This document shows, one piece after another, positions 1 through 8,183 of a stretch of 64,000 nucleotides of DNA. Both the position numbers and the translations under genes were made by a program. A model generated the notes under the pieces. The model did not search any database and was not told the origin of the DNA. It worked only from the letters and a program-made list of their open reading frames with translations. Origin of the DNA: Methylocystaceae bacterium (GTDB lineage: Bacteria > Pseudomonadota > Alphaproteobacteria > Rhizobiales > Beijerinckiaceae). The stretch is from assembly GCA_009773555.1 (NCBI GenBank), contig WSXZ01000015.1, positions 57,404-121,403 on the forward strand, written 5' to 3'. The first letter of the stretch is position 1. Each line of letters opens with the position of its first letter.

Positions 1-34
1 GTTGTCAACGACGGGTATTTCCCAGAGGTGATGG

Positions 35-232
35 ATGCTGATTCAGATCAACGGGCGGCCGCAGGATGTGAGCGTGACGACGTTGCAACTGCTGCTGGAC
101 GAACTGGGGTATGATGAAAAGACCGTCGGCACCGCTTTGAACCAGGAATTCGTGCGCGCCAGGGACCGCGCCGAGACGCGGCTTCGTGAAGGCGACGCTG
201 TCGAGATCGTGACGCCGAGACAGGGCGGGTGA
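35..232 (+). CDS. thiS: Sulfur carrier protein ThiS
   Basis: A 65-residue ubiquitin-like protein that carries the thiocarboxylate sulfur used by ThiG to build the thiazole ring of thiamine. It has the short beta-grasp length of the family and ends in the Gly-Gly tail that is adenylated and thiolated. The start ATG follows an AGGTG ribosome-binding sequence; a second ATG four bases upstream is in another frame. thiG begins 13 bases downstream, so the two are certainly co-transcribed. The gene normally upstream (thiO or thiC) lies outside the window, so any TPP riboswitch cannot be seen here. Confidence 0.93.
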   Translation: MLIQINGRPQDVSVTTLQLLLDELGYDEKTVGTALNQEFVRARDRAETRLREGDAVEIVTPRQGG

Positions 233-245
233 GCGAGTGTGACGC

Positions 246-1034
246 ATGAATGACCCGGTGAGGCTTTACGACGGCACGCTGTCCTCGCGGCTGCTGCTCG
301 GCACTGCCCGCTATCCCTCGCCGGCGATCCTGGCGGAAGCGATTCGCGCGTCGGGCTGCGAGATCGTCACCGTCTCGCTGCGGCGCGAGGCCGGCGGGGC
401 GCGCGCGGGCGAGGCTTTCTGGAGCCTGATCCGCGACGTCGGCGCGCGCGTGCTTCCCAACACCGCCGGCTGCCGCACCGCCAAAGAGGCGATCGCGACC
501 GCGCAAATGGCGCGGGAAGTCTTCGCGACCGACTGGATCAAGCTCGAAGTCATCGGCGAGGAGGACACGCTACAGCCCGACGTTTTCGGGCTCGTCGAGG
601 CGGCGCGCGCGCTCGCGGACGACGGCTTCAAGGTCTTTCCCTATACGACCGACGATCTGGTGGTGGCGGAAAAGCTGCTCGACGCCGGCTGCCGCGTGCT
701 GATGCCCTGGGCGGCGCCGATCGGCTCCGGGCGCGGGGTCAACGACGCTTTCGCCTTGCGGGCGCTGCGCGCGCATTTTCCCGATACGCCCCTCATCGTC
801 GACGCGGGACTTGGCGCGCCGTCTCACGCGGCGTTGGTGATGGAGATGGGCTATGACGCCGTGCTGCTCAACACCGCCGTTTCCCGCGCCGGCGACCCGG
901 TCTTGATGGCGCGGGCCTTCGCCCTCGCCATCGAAGCCGGCCGAGCGGGCTTTCGCGCACAGCCGATGACCCCGCGCGACATGGCGGAGCCTTCGACGCC
1001 GATCATCGGCCGTCCCTTCGACAGACTGGCGTAA
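246..1034 (+). CDS. thiG: Thiazole synthase ThiG
   Basis: 262 residues, the usual length. ThiG condenses 1-deoxy-D-xylulose 5-phosphate, dehydroglycine and ThiS-thiocarboxylate into the thiazole phosphate of thiamine. The TIM-barrel hallmarks are visible: the N-terminal [13 protein letters not shown] segment, the Schiff-base lysine in DWIKLEVI (about residue 99), and the phosphate-binding stretch PIGSGRGVN. It lies between thiS (13-bp gap) and thiE (3-bp gap) in one operon. Confidence 0.96.
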   Translation: MNDPVRLYDGTLSSRLLLGTARYPSPAILAEAIRASGCEIVTVSLRREAGGARAGEAFWSLIRDVGARVLPNTAGCRTAKEAIATAQMAREVFATDWIKLEVIGEEDTLQPDVFGLVEAARALADDGFKVFPYTTDDLVVAEKLLDAGCRVLMPWAAPIGSGRGVNDAFALRALRAHFPDTPLIVDAGLGAPSHAALVMEMGYDAVLLNTAVSRAGDPVLMARAFALAIEAGRAGFRAQPMTPRDMAEPSTPIIGRPFDRLA

Positions 1035-1037
1035 CGG

Positions 1038-1886
1038 GTGGCGGCGCTGAGGCTCGATCCGTTCTATCTCATCGTCGACGACGCAGATTGGCTTTCCCGC
1101 CTGCTGCCGCAGGGCGTTAAGCTCGTGCAGCTGCGGGTGAAGGATCGCCCCGAGCCTGACCTGCGCGCGCAGATCGCGACCGCGCGGGAGATGTGCGCGC
1201 GACAGGGCGCGCAGCTCGTCGTCAACGACCATTGGCGGCTCGCGATGGAGGAAGGCTGCGACTTTGTCCACCTCGGCCAGGGCGATCTCGACGCGGCGGA
1301 CATCCCGGCGTTGCGCCGCGCCGGCGTCAGGATCGGCGTTTCGACGCATGACGAAGCCGAACTTGGCCGGGCGTTGTCGCTCGACGCGGACTATGTCGCG
1401 CTGGGGCCGATCTATCCCACGCTGCTGAAACAAATGGACTTTGCGCCGCAGGGCCTCGCCCGGCTGAGCGCCTGGAAGGCGCAGATCGGCGAGACGCCTC
1501 TTGTCGCCATCGGCGGACTGACCCCCGAACGCGCCATCGCCGCGCTCGCCGCGGGAGCCGACAGCGCCTGCGTCGTCACCGACATTTTGCGCAACGCCGA
1601 ACCCGAGGCGCGCGCGCGGGAATGGCTGTCTGCGACGCATACGCCGATGCGCGCGTGTGTCCATCGCCCAATCATGGGGCGCGTCTGCGGCCGATCTCGT
1701 CGCTGGTGCTTCATTACACCGGGATGCCGACGGCGGAATCGGCGCTCGCCCTGCTCTGCAATCCGCGCTCGGAGGTCTCCGCGCATTATGTCGTCAACGA
1801 AGACGGGAGCGTGCTGCAGCTCGTGCCGGAGTCGCGGCGCGCCTGGCATGCCGGAAAAAGCTTCTGGGCCGGCGAAACCGACATGA
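1038..1886 (+). CDS. thiE: Thiamine-phosphate synthase ThiE with a read-through tail
   Basis: ThiE joins the thiazole phosphate to the pyrimidine pyrophosphate to give thiamine phosphate. The recognisable enzyme is residues 1 to about 200: LVQLRVKD, the pyrophosphate-site VVND, HLGQGDL, ALGPIYPT and AIGGLT are all present. It starts with GTG three bases after the thiG stop. ThiE proteins usually end soon after the motif seen here as REWLSAT, but this frame stays open for about 80 more codons, running out of frame through the first 265 bp of the amidase gene. The tail is arginine-rich and looks like an out-of-frame shadow, so the native stop has probably been lost by mutation or a small deletion. 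Confidence 0.88.
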   Translation: MAALRLDPFYLIVDDADWLSRLLPQGVKLVQLRVKDRPEPDLRAQIATAREMCARQGAQLVVNDHWRLAMEEGCDFVHLGQGDLDAADIPALRRAGVRIGVSTHDEAELGRALSLDADYVALGPIYPTLLKQMDFAPQGLARLSAWKAQIGETPLVAIGGLTPERAIAALAAGADSACVVTDILRNAEPEARAREWLSATHTPMRACVHRPIMGRVCGRSRRWCFITPGCRRRNRRSPCSAIRARRSPRIMSSTKTGACCSSCRSRGAPGMPEKASGPAKPT

Positions 1887-2371
1887 ACTCCGCCTCGATC
1901 GGAATCGAGATCGTTCACCCGGGCCACGACGACCCGCGTCCCTATCCAGCGGCGCAAATCGAGGCGACGGCCGCGCTCGCCAAGGACATCTGCCGGCGCC
2001 ACGCGATACCTCCCGAGCGCGTGCTGGCGCATTCCGACATCGCGCCTGGGCGCAAAGGGGACCCGGGCGAGTTCTTTCCCTGGGAGGAGCTTGCCCGCCT
2101 CGGCGTCGGGCGGGTTGTCGAGCAAAACCCGGGTCTCGGCGCGACGACAGTCTCGCTCGGCGACGCGGGCGCCAAGGTCGCCTCGCTTCAGCGCGACCTC
2201 GCGGCTTACGGCTATCGCGTCGAGCAAACTGGCGTCTATGACGCGCAGACGGTCCAGGCGGTCGAGGCGTTCCAGCGCCACTTCCGCCCTGCGAACGTCG
2301 ATGGCCGGGCCGACGGCGAAACGCGCGTGGCCCTCGCCAACCTCCTCGCGACATTCGGAGAACGCGTATGA
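1622..2371 (+). CDS. N-acetylmuramoyl-L-alanine amidase (AmiD/AmpD type) with peptidoglycan-binding domain
   Basis: 249 residues. An Amidase_2 domain (residues about 12-160) cleaves the amide between N-acetylmuramic acid and the stem peptide. The zinc ligands are visible: His31 in VLHYTGM, His137 in LAHSDIAPGR and Asp147 in KGDPGE, with Glu97 in the GIEI motif. A PG_binding_1 domain follows (about 172-245, GDAGAKVASLQRDL and AVEAFQRHF). No signal peptide is evident, so a recycling or export-independent role is possible. The start overlaps the 3' part of thiE in another frame; the gene overlaps the next one by ATGA. Confidence 0.87.
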   Translation: MAVCDAYADARVCPSPNHGARLRPISSLVLHYTGMPTAESALALLCNPRSEVSAHYVVNEDGSVLQLVPESRRAWHAGKSFWAGETDMNSASIGIEIVHPGHDDPRPYPAAQIEATAALAKDICRRHAIPPERVLAHSDIAPGRKGDPGEFFPWEELARLGVGRVVEQNPGLGATTVSLGDAGAKVASLQRDLAAYGYRVEQTGVYDAQTVQAVEAFQRHFRPANVDGRADGETRVALANLLATFGERV

Positions 2372-3219
2372 AGGCTGTGGTCGTGACCGGCGCCTCGACC
2401 GGGATCGGCGCGGCCTGCGTCAGCCTGTTGGTCGAGAAGGGGTTTCTGGTCTTCGCATCGGTCCGCAAGGACTCCGACGCGGCGGCGCTCGCGGCGCGGC
2501 ATGGCGACTCGGTTATTCCGCTCCTCTTCGACGTGACCGACGCCGAATCCATCGCGGCCGCCGCGCGCGACGTCGAAACCCGGCTCGGCGACGAAACGCT
2601 CGCCGGGCTGGTCAACAACGCCGGCGTCGCCGTCCCCGGCCCGCTGCTGCATCTGCCGATCGACGATTTTCGGCGCCAGATGGACGTCAATCTGATCGGC
2701 CAGCTTCGAATCATTCAGGCGTTTGCGCCTCTGCTCGGCGCTGGCGCGCAGCGGCGCGGGGCGCCCGGCCGCATCGTCAATATGAGTTCGGTCGCCGGAC
2801 GTTTCGCCGCGCCGTTTCTCGGCGCCTACGCCACGTCTAAATTCGGGCTAGAGGGCATGTCGGACGCGCTGCGGCGCGAGCTGATGGTCTATGGCGTCGA
2901 CGTCGTCCTGATCGAGCCGGGGATGATCGCCACGCCGATCTGGGACAAGGCGGAAGAGACTGATCTTGCTATGTTCGAGGGCACGACCTATGCCGCGCCA
3001 GGCCGGAGGATGCTGAAATGGCTTGTCGAGGCTGGCCGCCGCGCGCCGGGGCCCGATGTCGTCGCGCGCGCCGTGTTGCGGGCGCTGACGGCGCCGCGCC
3101 CGCCCATCCGCATCCCGGTGGTAAGAAATCGCTTTACGGACTACACGCTTCGCAGCCTGTTGCCGGGGCGGCTGGTCGACTGGCTGACGGCGCGCCGGCT
3201 CGGCCTGCTGCCGAAATAG
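2368..3219 (+). CDS. SDR family NAD(P)-dependent oxidoreductase
   Basis: 283 residues, classical short-chain dehydrogenase. The cofactor motif TGASTGIG (7-14), NNAG (83-86), the catalytic serine in NMSSVAG (about 140) and the YATSK catalytic pair (Tyr154, Lys158) are intact. The sequence suits the retinol dehydrogenase-like or adipokinetic branch that acts on hydrophobic alcohols or ketones, but the substrate cannot be deduced. The start overlaps the amidase stop (ATGA), so translation is probably coupled. Confidence 0.88.
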   Translation: MKAVVVTGASTGIGAACVSLLVEKGFLVFASVRKDSDAAALAARHGDSVIPLLFDVTDAESIAAAARDVETRLGDETLAGLVNNAGVAVPGPLLHLPIDDFRRQMDVNLIGQLRIIQAFAPLLGAGAQRRGAPGRIVNMSSVAGRFAAPFLGAYATSKFGLEGMSDALRRELMVYGVDVVLIEPGMIATPIWDKAEETDLAMFEGTTYAAPGRRMLKWLVEAGRRAPGPDVVARAVLRALTAPRPPIRIPVVRNRFTDYTLRSLLPGRLVDWLTARRLGLLPK

Positions 3220-3284
3220 GCGATCGCCCTGGGACGGATCCTTCCGATCGTCCGCAACGAGATTGAGCTGAAAGAGGAGAGGCT

Positions 3285-3695
3285 ATGTCCAACGCCAATG
3301 ACTGTGGCGCCCCGCCGAAACATGGCGCGGTCTGCTGGAACGAACTCAATGTCCACGATGTCGAACGGACGAAGAAGTTTTACAGCCACACTCTCGGCTG
3401 GAGCTTCGAGGGAATGCCCATGGACGGCGTCACATATTGGATCATCAGTTCGCAGGGCGCCAGGGTCGGCGGCATTTTTGAGATGACAGCCCCGGAACTG
3501 GCGAGCGTTCCAGAACACTGGCTGACCTATATCGGCGTCGATGACGTGGATGCGCGCCTGGAGAAGGCCAAGGCCGCCGGCGCCACGATCTGCAAGGACG
3601 CCTTCGAGATCCCCGGCGTCGGCCGCATGGCCGTGCTGCAACAGCCGGGCGGCGCCTTCGTCGCCTGGATGACGCCGAAGCCGACCGCCGCCTAA
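3285..3695 (+). CDS. VOC family (glyoxalase/bleomycin-resistance fold) protein
   Basis: 136 residues with a single vicinal-oxygen-chelate domain: the opening GAVCWNELNVHDVERTKKFY and the closing PGGAFVAWMTP are typical of the CFP32/27-kDa antigen-like VOC group. The function of these proteins is generally unknown; metal-dependent lyase or dioxygenase chemistry is only inferred from the fold. A good GGAGA ribosome-binding site lies before the ATG. The gene converges with the toxin-antitoxin pair on the opposite strand. Confidence 0.8.
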   Translation: MSNANDCGAPPKHGAVCWNELNVHDVERTKKFYSHTLGWSFEGMPMDGVTYWIISSQGARVGGIFEMTAPELASVPEHWLTYIGVDDVDARLEKAKAAGATICKDAFEIPGVGRMAVLQQPGGAFVAWMTPKPTAA

Positions 3696-3732
3696 GGCGA
3701 AAGGTCTCGGCTGTGCAGGACCTCATCGCCGG

Positions 3733-4236
3733 CTAGGGCATGCTCGCCGCGCGCAGATCAGAAAGCGTCGCCATGAGCGTCAAGGGTTCGAATGGCGAAG
3801 GCTCGAAGCCCACCGCCAGATAGAAGGCGGCGGCCTCAGCGGATATGGCGTGGACCATTACGCCTCTGATTCCGATCGTCTCGGCTGCGTGGATAACGCG
3901 CTGGGCGGCGTCGCGGATGAGCGCGCGACCAAGACCCTGGTTCTGACGTGTGCGATCGATCGCCAATCGGCCAAGCACCGCCACCGGAACAGGATCGGGC
4001 ATATTGCGCCGAAGCCTTGGCGACGCCGCGATAACTGCGACCGCTCCGGCGGCGAGCGCATAATAGGCGACAACGCGAGAACCCTCGCAGACGACGTATG
4101 TTCGGGATGCGCCGCTCGCCTGATTAGCGCGGGCGCGGCGTTTGAGCCAGTCGTCGAGAGCGGAAACGCCGCAGTCGAAAGCGGAGAGTTCATCGGCGTC
4201 GGATATCGGGCGAGGTGGACTGGGCTTCACTCCCAC
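3733..4236 (-). CDS. GNAT acetyltransferase toxin, TacT-like
   Basis: 167 residues with a GNAT fold. The segment VAVLGRLAIDRTRQNQGLGR contains the acetyl-CoA-binding R-x-x-G-x-G/A type loop, followed by ALIRDAAQRV and the C-terminal AFYLAVGFEPSP typical of TacT-family toxins, which acetylate charged tRNA and block translation. It sits directly behind a DUF1778 gene with a 10-bp overlap, the standard TacA-TacT order. Target specificity is inference from the family. Confidence 0.85.
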   Translation of the reverse strand: MGVKPSPPRPISDADELSAFDCGVSALDDWLKRRARANQASGASRTYVVCEGSRVVAYYALAAGAVAVIAASPRLRRNMPDPVPVAVLGRLAIDRTRQNQGLGRALIRDAAQRVIHAAETIGIRGVMVHAISAEAAAFYLAVGFEPSPFEPLTLMATLSDLRAASMP

Positions 4237-4508
4237 GGCGCTTTGGTCGTCATCATGCGCCGCAACTTCTCGTTCGGCGCGGGCGCCGCATCGAGGCGTT
4301 CGACGAAGCGCGCATAGTCTTCCGGACTGACATTGAACAGCGTGCGATCCAGCAACGCGTCTTGGGCGGCGCGGCGGCCGGCGTCGAGCAGAAAATCCGT
4401 GCGCGTCTTGCCGAGAAGCGTCGCGGCGCGCGCGATGAGTTCCCGGTCCTCAGGCTTAACGCGGAGATTGAGCGTCTCACGCTTCGCATCAGATCGGTTG
4501 GCCGCCAT
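4227..4508 (-). CDS. DUF1778 antitoxin, TacA-like
   Basis: 93 residues from the ATG at 4508 (an in-frame ATG at 4544 would add 12 residues). The N-terminal KRETLNLRVKPEDRELIARA is the ribbon-helix-helix DNA-binding part of DUF1778; the C-terminal segment with FNVSPEDYARFVERLD is the toxin-neutralising part. These antitoxins repress their own promoter together with the toxin. It overlaps the downstream GNAT gene, which fits coupled translation. Confidence 0.88.
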   Translation of the reverse strand: MAANRSDAKRETLNLRVKPEDRELIARAATLLGKTRTDFLLDAGRRAAQDALLDRTLFNVSPEDYARFVERLDAAPAPNEKLRRMMTTKAPWE

Positions 4509-4638
4509 GACGGTTTTCTCCAGCAATTCATTTACTTTTAGCATGACGTAACGACGATGTCATTACCGGCACAAGCCGGGGACGCGCTCGGCGTTATGAT
4601 GGGCTCTCAAACAAATCGTCCTGCAAAAGAGGCTCCTC

Positions 4639-4785
4639 ATGTCCCCTTTTTCCGATCGACTGTTCATCCGACTCGGCGACTTTTTCGAAGGCGCCGCCGA
4701 AGGACGCTACGCCATCGGCGCGCTGACCTTTACGGTTGCCTTGGTTGTCGTCATCGCCGCCGTCGTCTATTTCCGGAGCGCTTGA
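4639..4785 (+). CDS. Small single-pass membrane protein (48 aa)
   Basis: A short reading frame beginning [18 protein letters not shown] with an amphipathic N-terminus followed by one strongly hydrophobic helix (about residues 26-45, [16 protein letters not shown]). An AAGAGG sequence precedes the ATG at a suitable distance. It lies 58 bp before the preferred ispG start. I do not recognise the family. If real, it rules out the longer upstream starts of ispG, which would overlap it. Confidence 0.55.
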   Translation: MSPFSDRLFIRLGDFFEGAAEGRYAIGALTFTVALVVVIAAVVYFRSA

Positions 4786-4843
4786 CCTTGCGGCCGTTAC
4801 GGGCGACCTATCGGCGTCCGCAACGACCGCCGAAACGCCCCCC

Positions 4844-6142
4844 ATGAACGAAGCCGCATCAGAGACCTGTCTGCCCGACCCCGTCGCCGCCGAACCTGCG
4901 CCCCGCCGGCGCACATGCGCGGTGACCGTTGGCGCGGGCCCCGCCGCGGTCATCGTCGGCGGCGGCGCGCCGGTCGTCGTTCAGTCCATGACCAACACCG
5001 ATACGGCGGACGTCGAAGCGACCGTGACGCAGGTTCTGGCGCTGGCGCAGCAGGGCTCGGAACTGGTGCGCATCACCGTCGATCGCGACGAGGCGGCGGC
5101 GGCCGTGCCGTATATTTTCGAAAAGCTCGCCCAGAAGGGATGCCACGTCCCGCTGGTCGGCGACTTCCATTACATCGGCCACAAGCTGCTCGCCGATCAT
5201 CCCGCCTGCGGCGAGGCGCTCGCCAAATACCGGATCAATCCGGGCAATGTCGGCTTCAAGGAAAAGAAGGACAAGCAGTTCGCCTCGATCGTCGAACTTG
5301 CCGCCAAGCACGGCAAGGCGGTGCGGATCGGCGCCAATTGGGGCTCGCTCGATCAGGAGCTGCTCACCTATCTGATGGACGTCAACGCCGCTTCCGACAG
5401 GCCGCTCGACGCGCGCGCCGTGATGCGCGAGGCGCTGACCCGTTCGGCGCTGATGTCGGCGAAGCGCGCCGAGGAGATCGGCCTCGCGAAGGACCGCATC
5501 GTCATTTCGGCGAAGGTCTCGGCGGTGCAGGATCTCATCGCCTGCTACCGGATGCTCGCGCAGCGCAGCGACTATGCGCTGCATCTTGGCCTCACCGAGG
5601 CCGGCATGGGATCGAAGGGCGTCGTCGCGTCCTCGGCCGCGCTCGGCGTGCTGCTGCAGGACGGCATCGGCGACACGATCCGCGTGTCGCTGACGCCGGA
5701 GCCCGGCGGCGACCGCGCGCTCGAAGTGCGCGTCGCCCAGGAAATTCTGCAGACCATGGGCTTTCGCACCTTCGTGCCGCTCGTCGCGGCCTGCCCCGGG
5801 TGCGGGCGCACCACTTCGACCGTGTTTCAGGAACTCGCCCGCGACATCCAAGCGCATATCCGCGAGCGGATGGCGGCCTGGCGCGCGCAATATCCAGGCG
5901 TCGAGACGCTCAATGTGGCGGTGATGGGCTGCATCGTGAACGGTCCCGGCGAGTCGAAACACGCCGACATCGGCATTTCGCTGCCCGGCACGGGGGAGAC
6001 TCCGTCCGCGCCCGTCTTCATCGACGGCAAGAAGGCGATGACGCTGCGCGGCGAAGGCATCGCCGAGGAATTCACCCGCATCGTCGATGATTACATCGTG
6101 CGCCGCTTTGGCGGCGGCGCGAAGGGCGAAGCGGCGGAGTAA
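4844..6142 (+). CDS. ispG: 4-hydroxy-3-methylbut-2-enyl diphosphate synthase IspG (GcpE)
   Basis: 432 residues from ATG 4844. IspG reduces MEcPP to HMBPP in the MEP isoprenoid pathway, using a [4Fe-4S] cluster. The cluster cysteines lie in CPGCGRTT and in [10 protein letters not shown]; the TIM-barrel start VQSMTNTDT and [10 protein letters not shown] are intact. Reading from the farther upstream in-frame ATG (4736) would add 36 low-complexity residues and overlap the 48-aa frame, so the inner start is preferred. The gene is followed by a palindromic repeat and then convergent genes. Confidence 0.95.
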   Translation: MNEAASETCLPDPVAAEPAPRRRTCAVTVGAGPAAVIVGGGAPVVVQSMTNTDTADVEATVTQVLALAQQGSELVRITVDRDEAAAAVPYIFEKLAQKGCHVPLVGDFHYIGHKLLADHPACGEALAKYRINPGNVGFKEKKDKQFASIVELAAKHGKAVRIGANWGSLDQELLTYLMDVNAASDRPLDARAVMREALTRSALMSAKRAEEIGLAKDRIVISAKVSAVQDLIACYRMLAQRSDYALHLGLTEAGMGSKGVVASSAALGVLLQDGIGDTIRVSLTPEPGGDRALEVRVAQEILQTMGFRTFVPLVAACPGCGRTTSTVFQELARDIQAHIRERMAAWRAQYPGVETLNVAVMGCIVNGPGESKHADIGISLPGTGETPSAPVFIDGKKAMTLRGEGIAEEFTRIVDDYIVRRFGGGAKGEAAE

Positions 6143-6167
6143 GCTACGCCGTCGTCTCTCGCGCGCG

Positions 6168-6245
6168 TCATGGCCGGGCTTGTCCCGGCCATCCATGCAA
6201 GAAGCGCGATGACGACGTGGATGCCCGCGACAAGCGCGGGCATGA
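6168..6245. repeat. Pair of palindromic intergenic hairpins
   Basis: Two perfect or near-perfect hairpins follow ispG: ATGGCCGGGC/GCCCGGCCAT-type at 6170-6192 and ATGCCCGCG/CGCGGGCAT at 6221-6243. This is the common GTCATGGCCGGGCTT... class of alphaproteobacterial repeat. It may also act as a bidirectional terminator between ispG and the convergent gene at 6257, although there is no T-tract. Confidence 0.7.
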
Positions 6246-6256
6246 CGCGCGAAATG

Positions 6257-7114
6257 TCAAAGCTGCGCGCCGTTGGACGCCGATTCCAGCGCCTCCGCGG
6301 CCCTTCGCAGATCGCGCCAGGCGGCGGGCTTCAGCGCCGCGCTTTTCAGCATCGCCTCGAGACTCGAAAACACGAAGGCGCGCGCGACATGCGCGCCGCA
6401 GCGCGCTTCAAACGCCTTGCCGCGCAGCTTTCCCACCGGCTCGTTCGTCGTCAGCATGATCCGCGCCGGCGCTTCCCCGAAAATCAGCAGAACGTCCGGC
6501 CGCGCCAATTCGACCCGGCGTCGCGCGAAGGGCGCGAAGATCCCCGCTTCATGTGGGGATAGCGCGCGATCGCCGGGCGGGCGCCAGGGCGAAACATAGG
6601 CGAGAGCAGCGCTGGAGCGATCAAAGCCGATCGCCGCCAGCATATTGTCGAGGAGCCTCGCCGAAAGCCCGCTGAACGCCTCGCCGCTTGTTTCTTCCGT
6701 CACGCCCGGCGCGGCGTCGAACGCCATGAGTCGCGCGCCGGGCGCGCCGGCGCCGAACAGAAAATGCTGCGCCATGTCGCGAAACGGCGCATGCGGAAAA
6801 TCGGCCAGACGCGCAGCGAGTTCGTCAAGATCGCCCGCGCTGGAGGCCTCCTGCTCCGCGGCGCGAATGGCCTCATCCGGCGCGGCGATCGGCGCCGCGG
6901 CGGGGCGCGGGCGTTCGGCGGCCGTCGGCTGCGGCAAGGTTCGAAGCATCGTCGTCGATTCGGCTGGCTCGGTCAGCGACGCCGTGCGCGCGCGTGCGCT
7001 GTCCGCATAGCGATCGTGCGGCGCCTCATCGAGCGCGAGATCGACGCCGCTTTGAACGTACCAGTCGAGCAAAGCTCTGAGGCCGTTGGCATTTTCCGGA
7101 AGGTCGGCGCGCAT
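6257..7114 (-). CDS. Degenerate uracil-DNA glycosylase superfamily protein (UDG family 4/5-like)
   Basis: 285 residues from ATG 7114. The C-terminal half follows the family 4 UDG layout: GARLMAFDAAPG..., LLDNMLAAIGFDR, YVSPWRPPGDR, RPDVLLIFG and a C-terminal AWRDL. But the catalytic GEAPG is altered to DAAPG, the HP(A/S)xLLR motif is replaced by FSSLEAMLKS, and the cysteines that hold the [4Fe-4S] cluster in family 4 enzymes are absent. The N-terminal ~90 residues are low-complexity Ala/Pro-rich. A binding or structural role, or a decayed paralogue, is more likely than glycosylase activity. An in-frame TTG at 7210 could extend it. Confidence 0.68.
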   Translation of the reverse strand: MRADLPENANGLRALLDWYVQSGVDLALDEAPHDRYADSARARTASLTEPAESTTMLRTLPQPTAAERPRPAAAPIAAPDEAIRAAEQEASSAGDLDELAARLADFPHAPFRDMAQHFLFGAGAPGARLMAFDAAPGVTEETSGEAFSGLSARLLDNMLAAIGFDRSSAALAYVSPWRPPGDRALSPHEAGIFAPFARRRVELARPDVLLIFGEAPARIMLTTNEPVGKLRGKAFEARCGAHVARAFVFSSLEAMLKSAALKPAAWRDLRRAAEALESASNGAQL

Positions 7115-7246
7115 GACAGTGAGACTAAACGAAGCTGGCGCGAGATCAACCGATGCGGTGCGGAGCCGCACATTTTGCGGCGGCGATACGCGCAATCTAT
7201 ATTGCGCCAAATCAAAGCTTTCTCTCTCGATGAGACCGATCGGCCG

Positions 7247-8170
7247 ATGCTCGAGACCATCGCCATTGCCGAAGACGAACAGGACTTGCGTGAGCTGCTC
7301 GCCGAGTTCCTATCGACGAACGGCTATCGCGTTCTCGCGGCGCCGAGCGCTGCGGAATTCCGCGCCATGGTGGAGTTCGAGGCGATCGATCTCGCCATTC
7401 TTGACATCAACATGCCGGGCGAAGACGGGTTGTCGCTTGCAAGATGGCTGAATGCGCGCGGCTCGACGGGCATCATCTTCGCAACAGCGGTCAATTCGGC
7501 GATCGACCGCATCGTCGGGCTCGAATCGGGCGCCGACGACTATGTCACCAAGCCTTATCACATGCGCGAAATGCTGGCGCGTATCCGCGGCCTGCTGCGG
7601 CGCAGAAAGATGGCGCGCGCCGCCCTCGCCGGCAAAAGACTGGCGGCCATCGCGTCGATCGACGTCGTCGGCTACACGCGCTTGATCCATCACGACGAGC
7701 ATAACGGATTGGCGCTCATCGACCGGTTCTTTCGCGACGTCGTCACGCAATCGCTTCCTCGCCGCTCCGGAAGTTTGTTCAAGATGCTCGGCGACGGCGC
7801 GCTGATCGATTTCGCCAGCGTGCACAACGCGATCGAATGGGCCGTAGAATGCCAGACGGAAACGCGCGCTTATGCGACCGCGCATGGGCACGCGCAAACG
7901 CTGCAATTGCGCATCGGCGTGGCGGTTGGCGACGTGATCGTTCGAAACGGAGACCGCTTCGGCGAAGTCGTGGCGCTCGCCGCACGCATACAGGAAGCCG
8001 CGCCGGCCGGTTCGGTGATGATTTCGGATGTGGCGCACGCGATGACGCGCGGGAATATACGCAAGGACTTCGTGGCGCGACGGCACGCGCTCAAAAACAT
8101 CGCCGAGCCGGCGCAGTTGTGGCTGCACGAGATCTCCAGCGCGGCGCTTACTGAGCGCGCATCAAATTGA
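7247..8170 (+). CDS. Response regulator with class III adenylate/guanylate cyclase output domain
   Basis: 307 residues from ATG 7247. Residues about 4-120 form a CheY-like receiver: acidic pair in IAEDEQD, phospho-acceptor Asp in AILDINMPGEDG, Thr/Ala switch and the lysine in YVTKPYH. Residues about 140-305 form a class III nucleotide cyclase: the metal-binding aspartates are visible in IDVVGYTRL and LGDGALIDF. It should make cAMP or cGMP in response to phosphorylation. A hybrid kinase gene starts 13 bp downstream and is the obvious partner. Nucleotide specificity cannot be read reliably here. Confidence 0.87.
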   Translation: MLETIAIAEDEQDLRELLAEFLSTNGYRVLAAPSAAEFRAMVEFEAIDLAILDINMPGEDGLSLARWLNARGSTGIIFATAVNSAIDRIVGLESGADDYVTKPYHMREMLARIRGLLRRRKMARAALAGKRLAAIASIDVVGYTRLIHHDEHNGLALIDRFFRDVVTQSLPRRSGSLFKMLGDGALIDFASVHNAIEWAVECQTETRAYATAHGHAQTLQLRIGVAVGDVIVRNGDRFGEVVALAARIQEAAPAGSVMISDVAHAMTRGNIRKDFVARRHALKNIAEPAQLWLHEISSAALTERASN

Positions 8171-8183
8171 GAAAGCGCCTCAA

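Noticed and set aside
1-34. Possible end of an upstream thiamine gene (thiO or similar)
   Set aside because: Fewer than ten codons are visible before a stop and they match nothing specific.
1038-1886. ThiE tail beyond residue 200 as a real domain
   Set aside because: It is arginine-rich and exactly out of frame with the conserved amidase; it resembles no domain.
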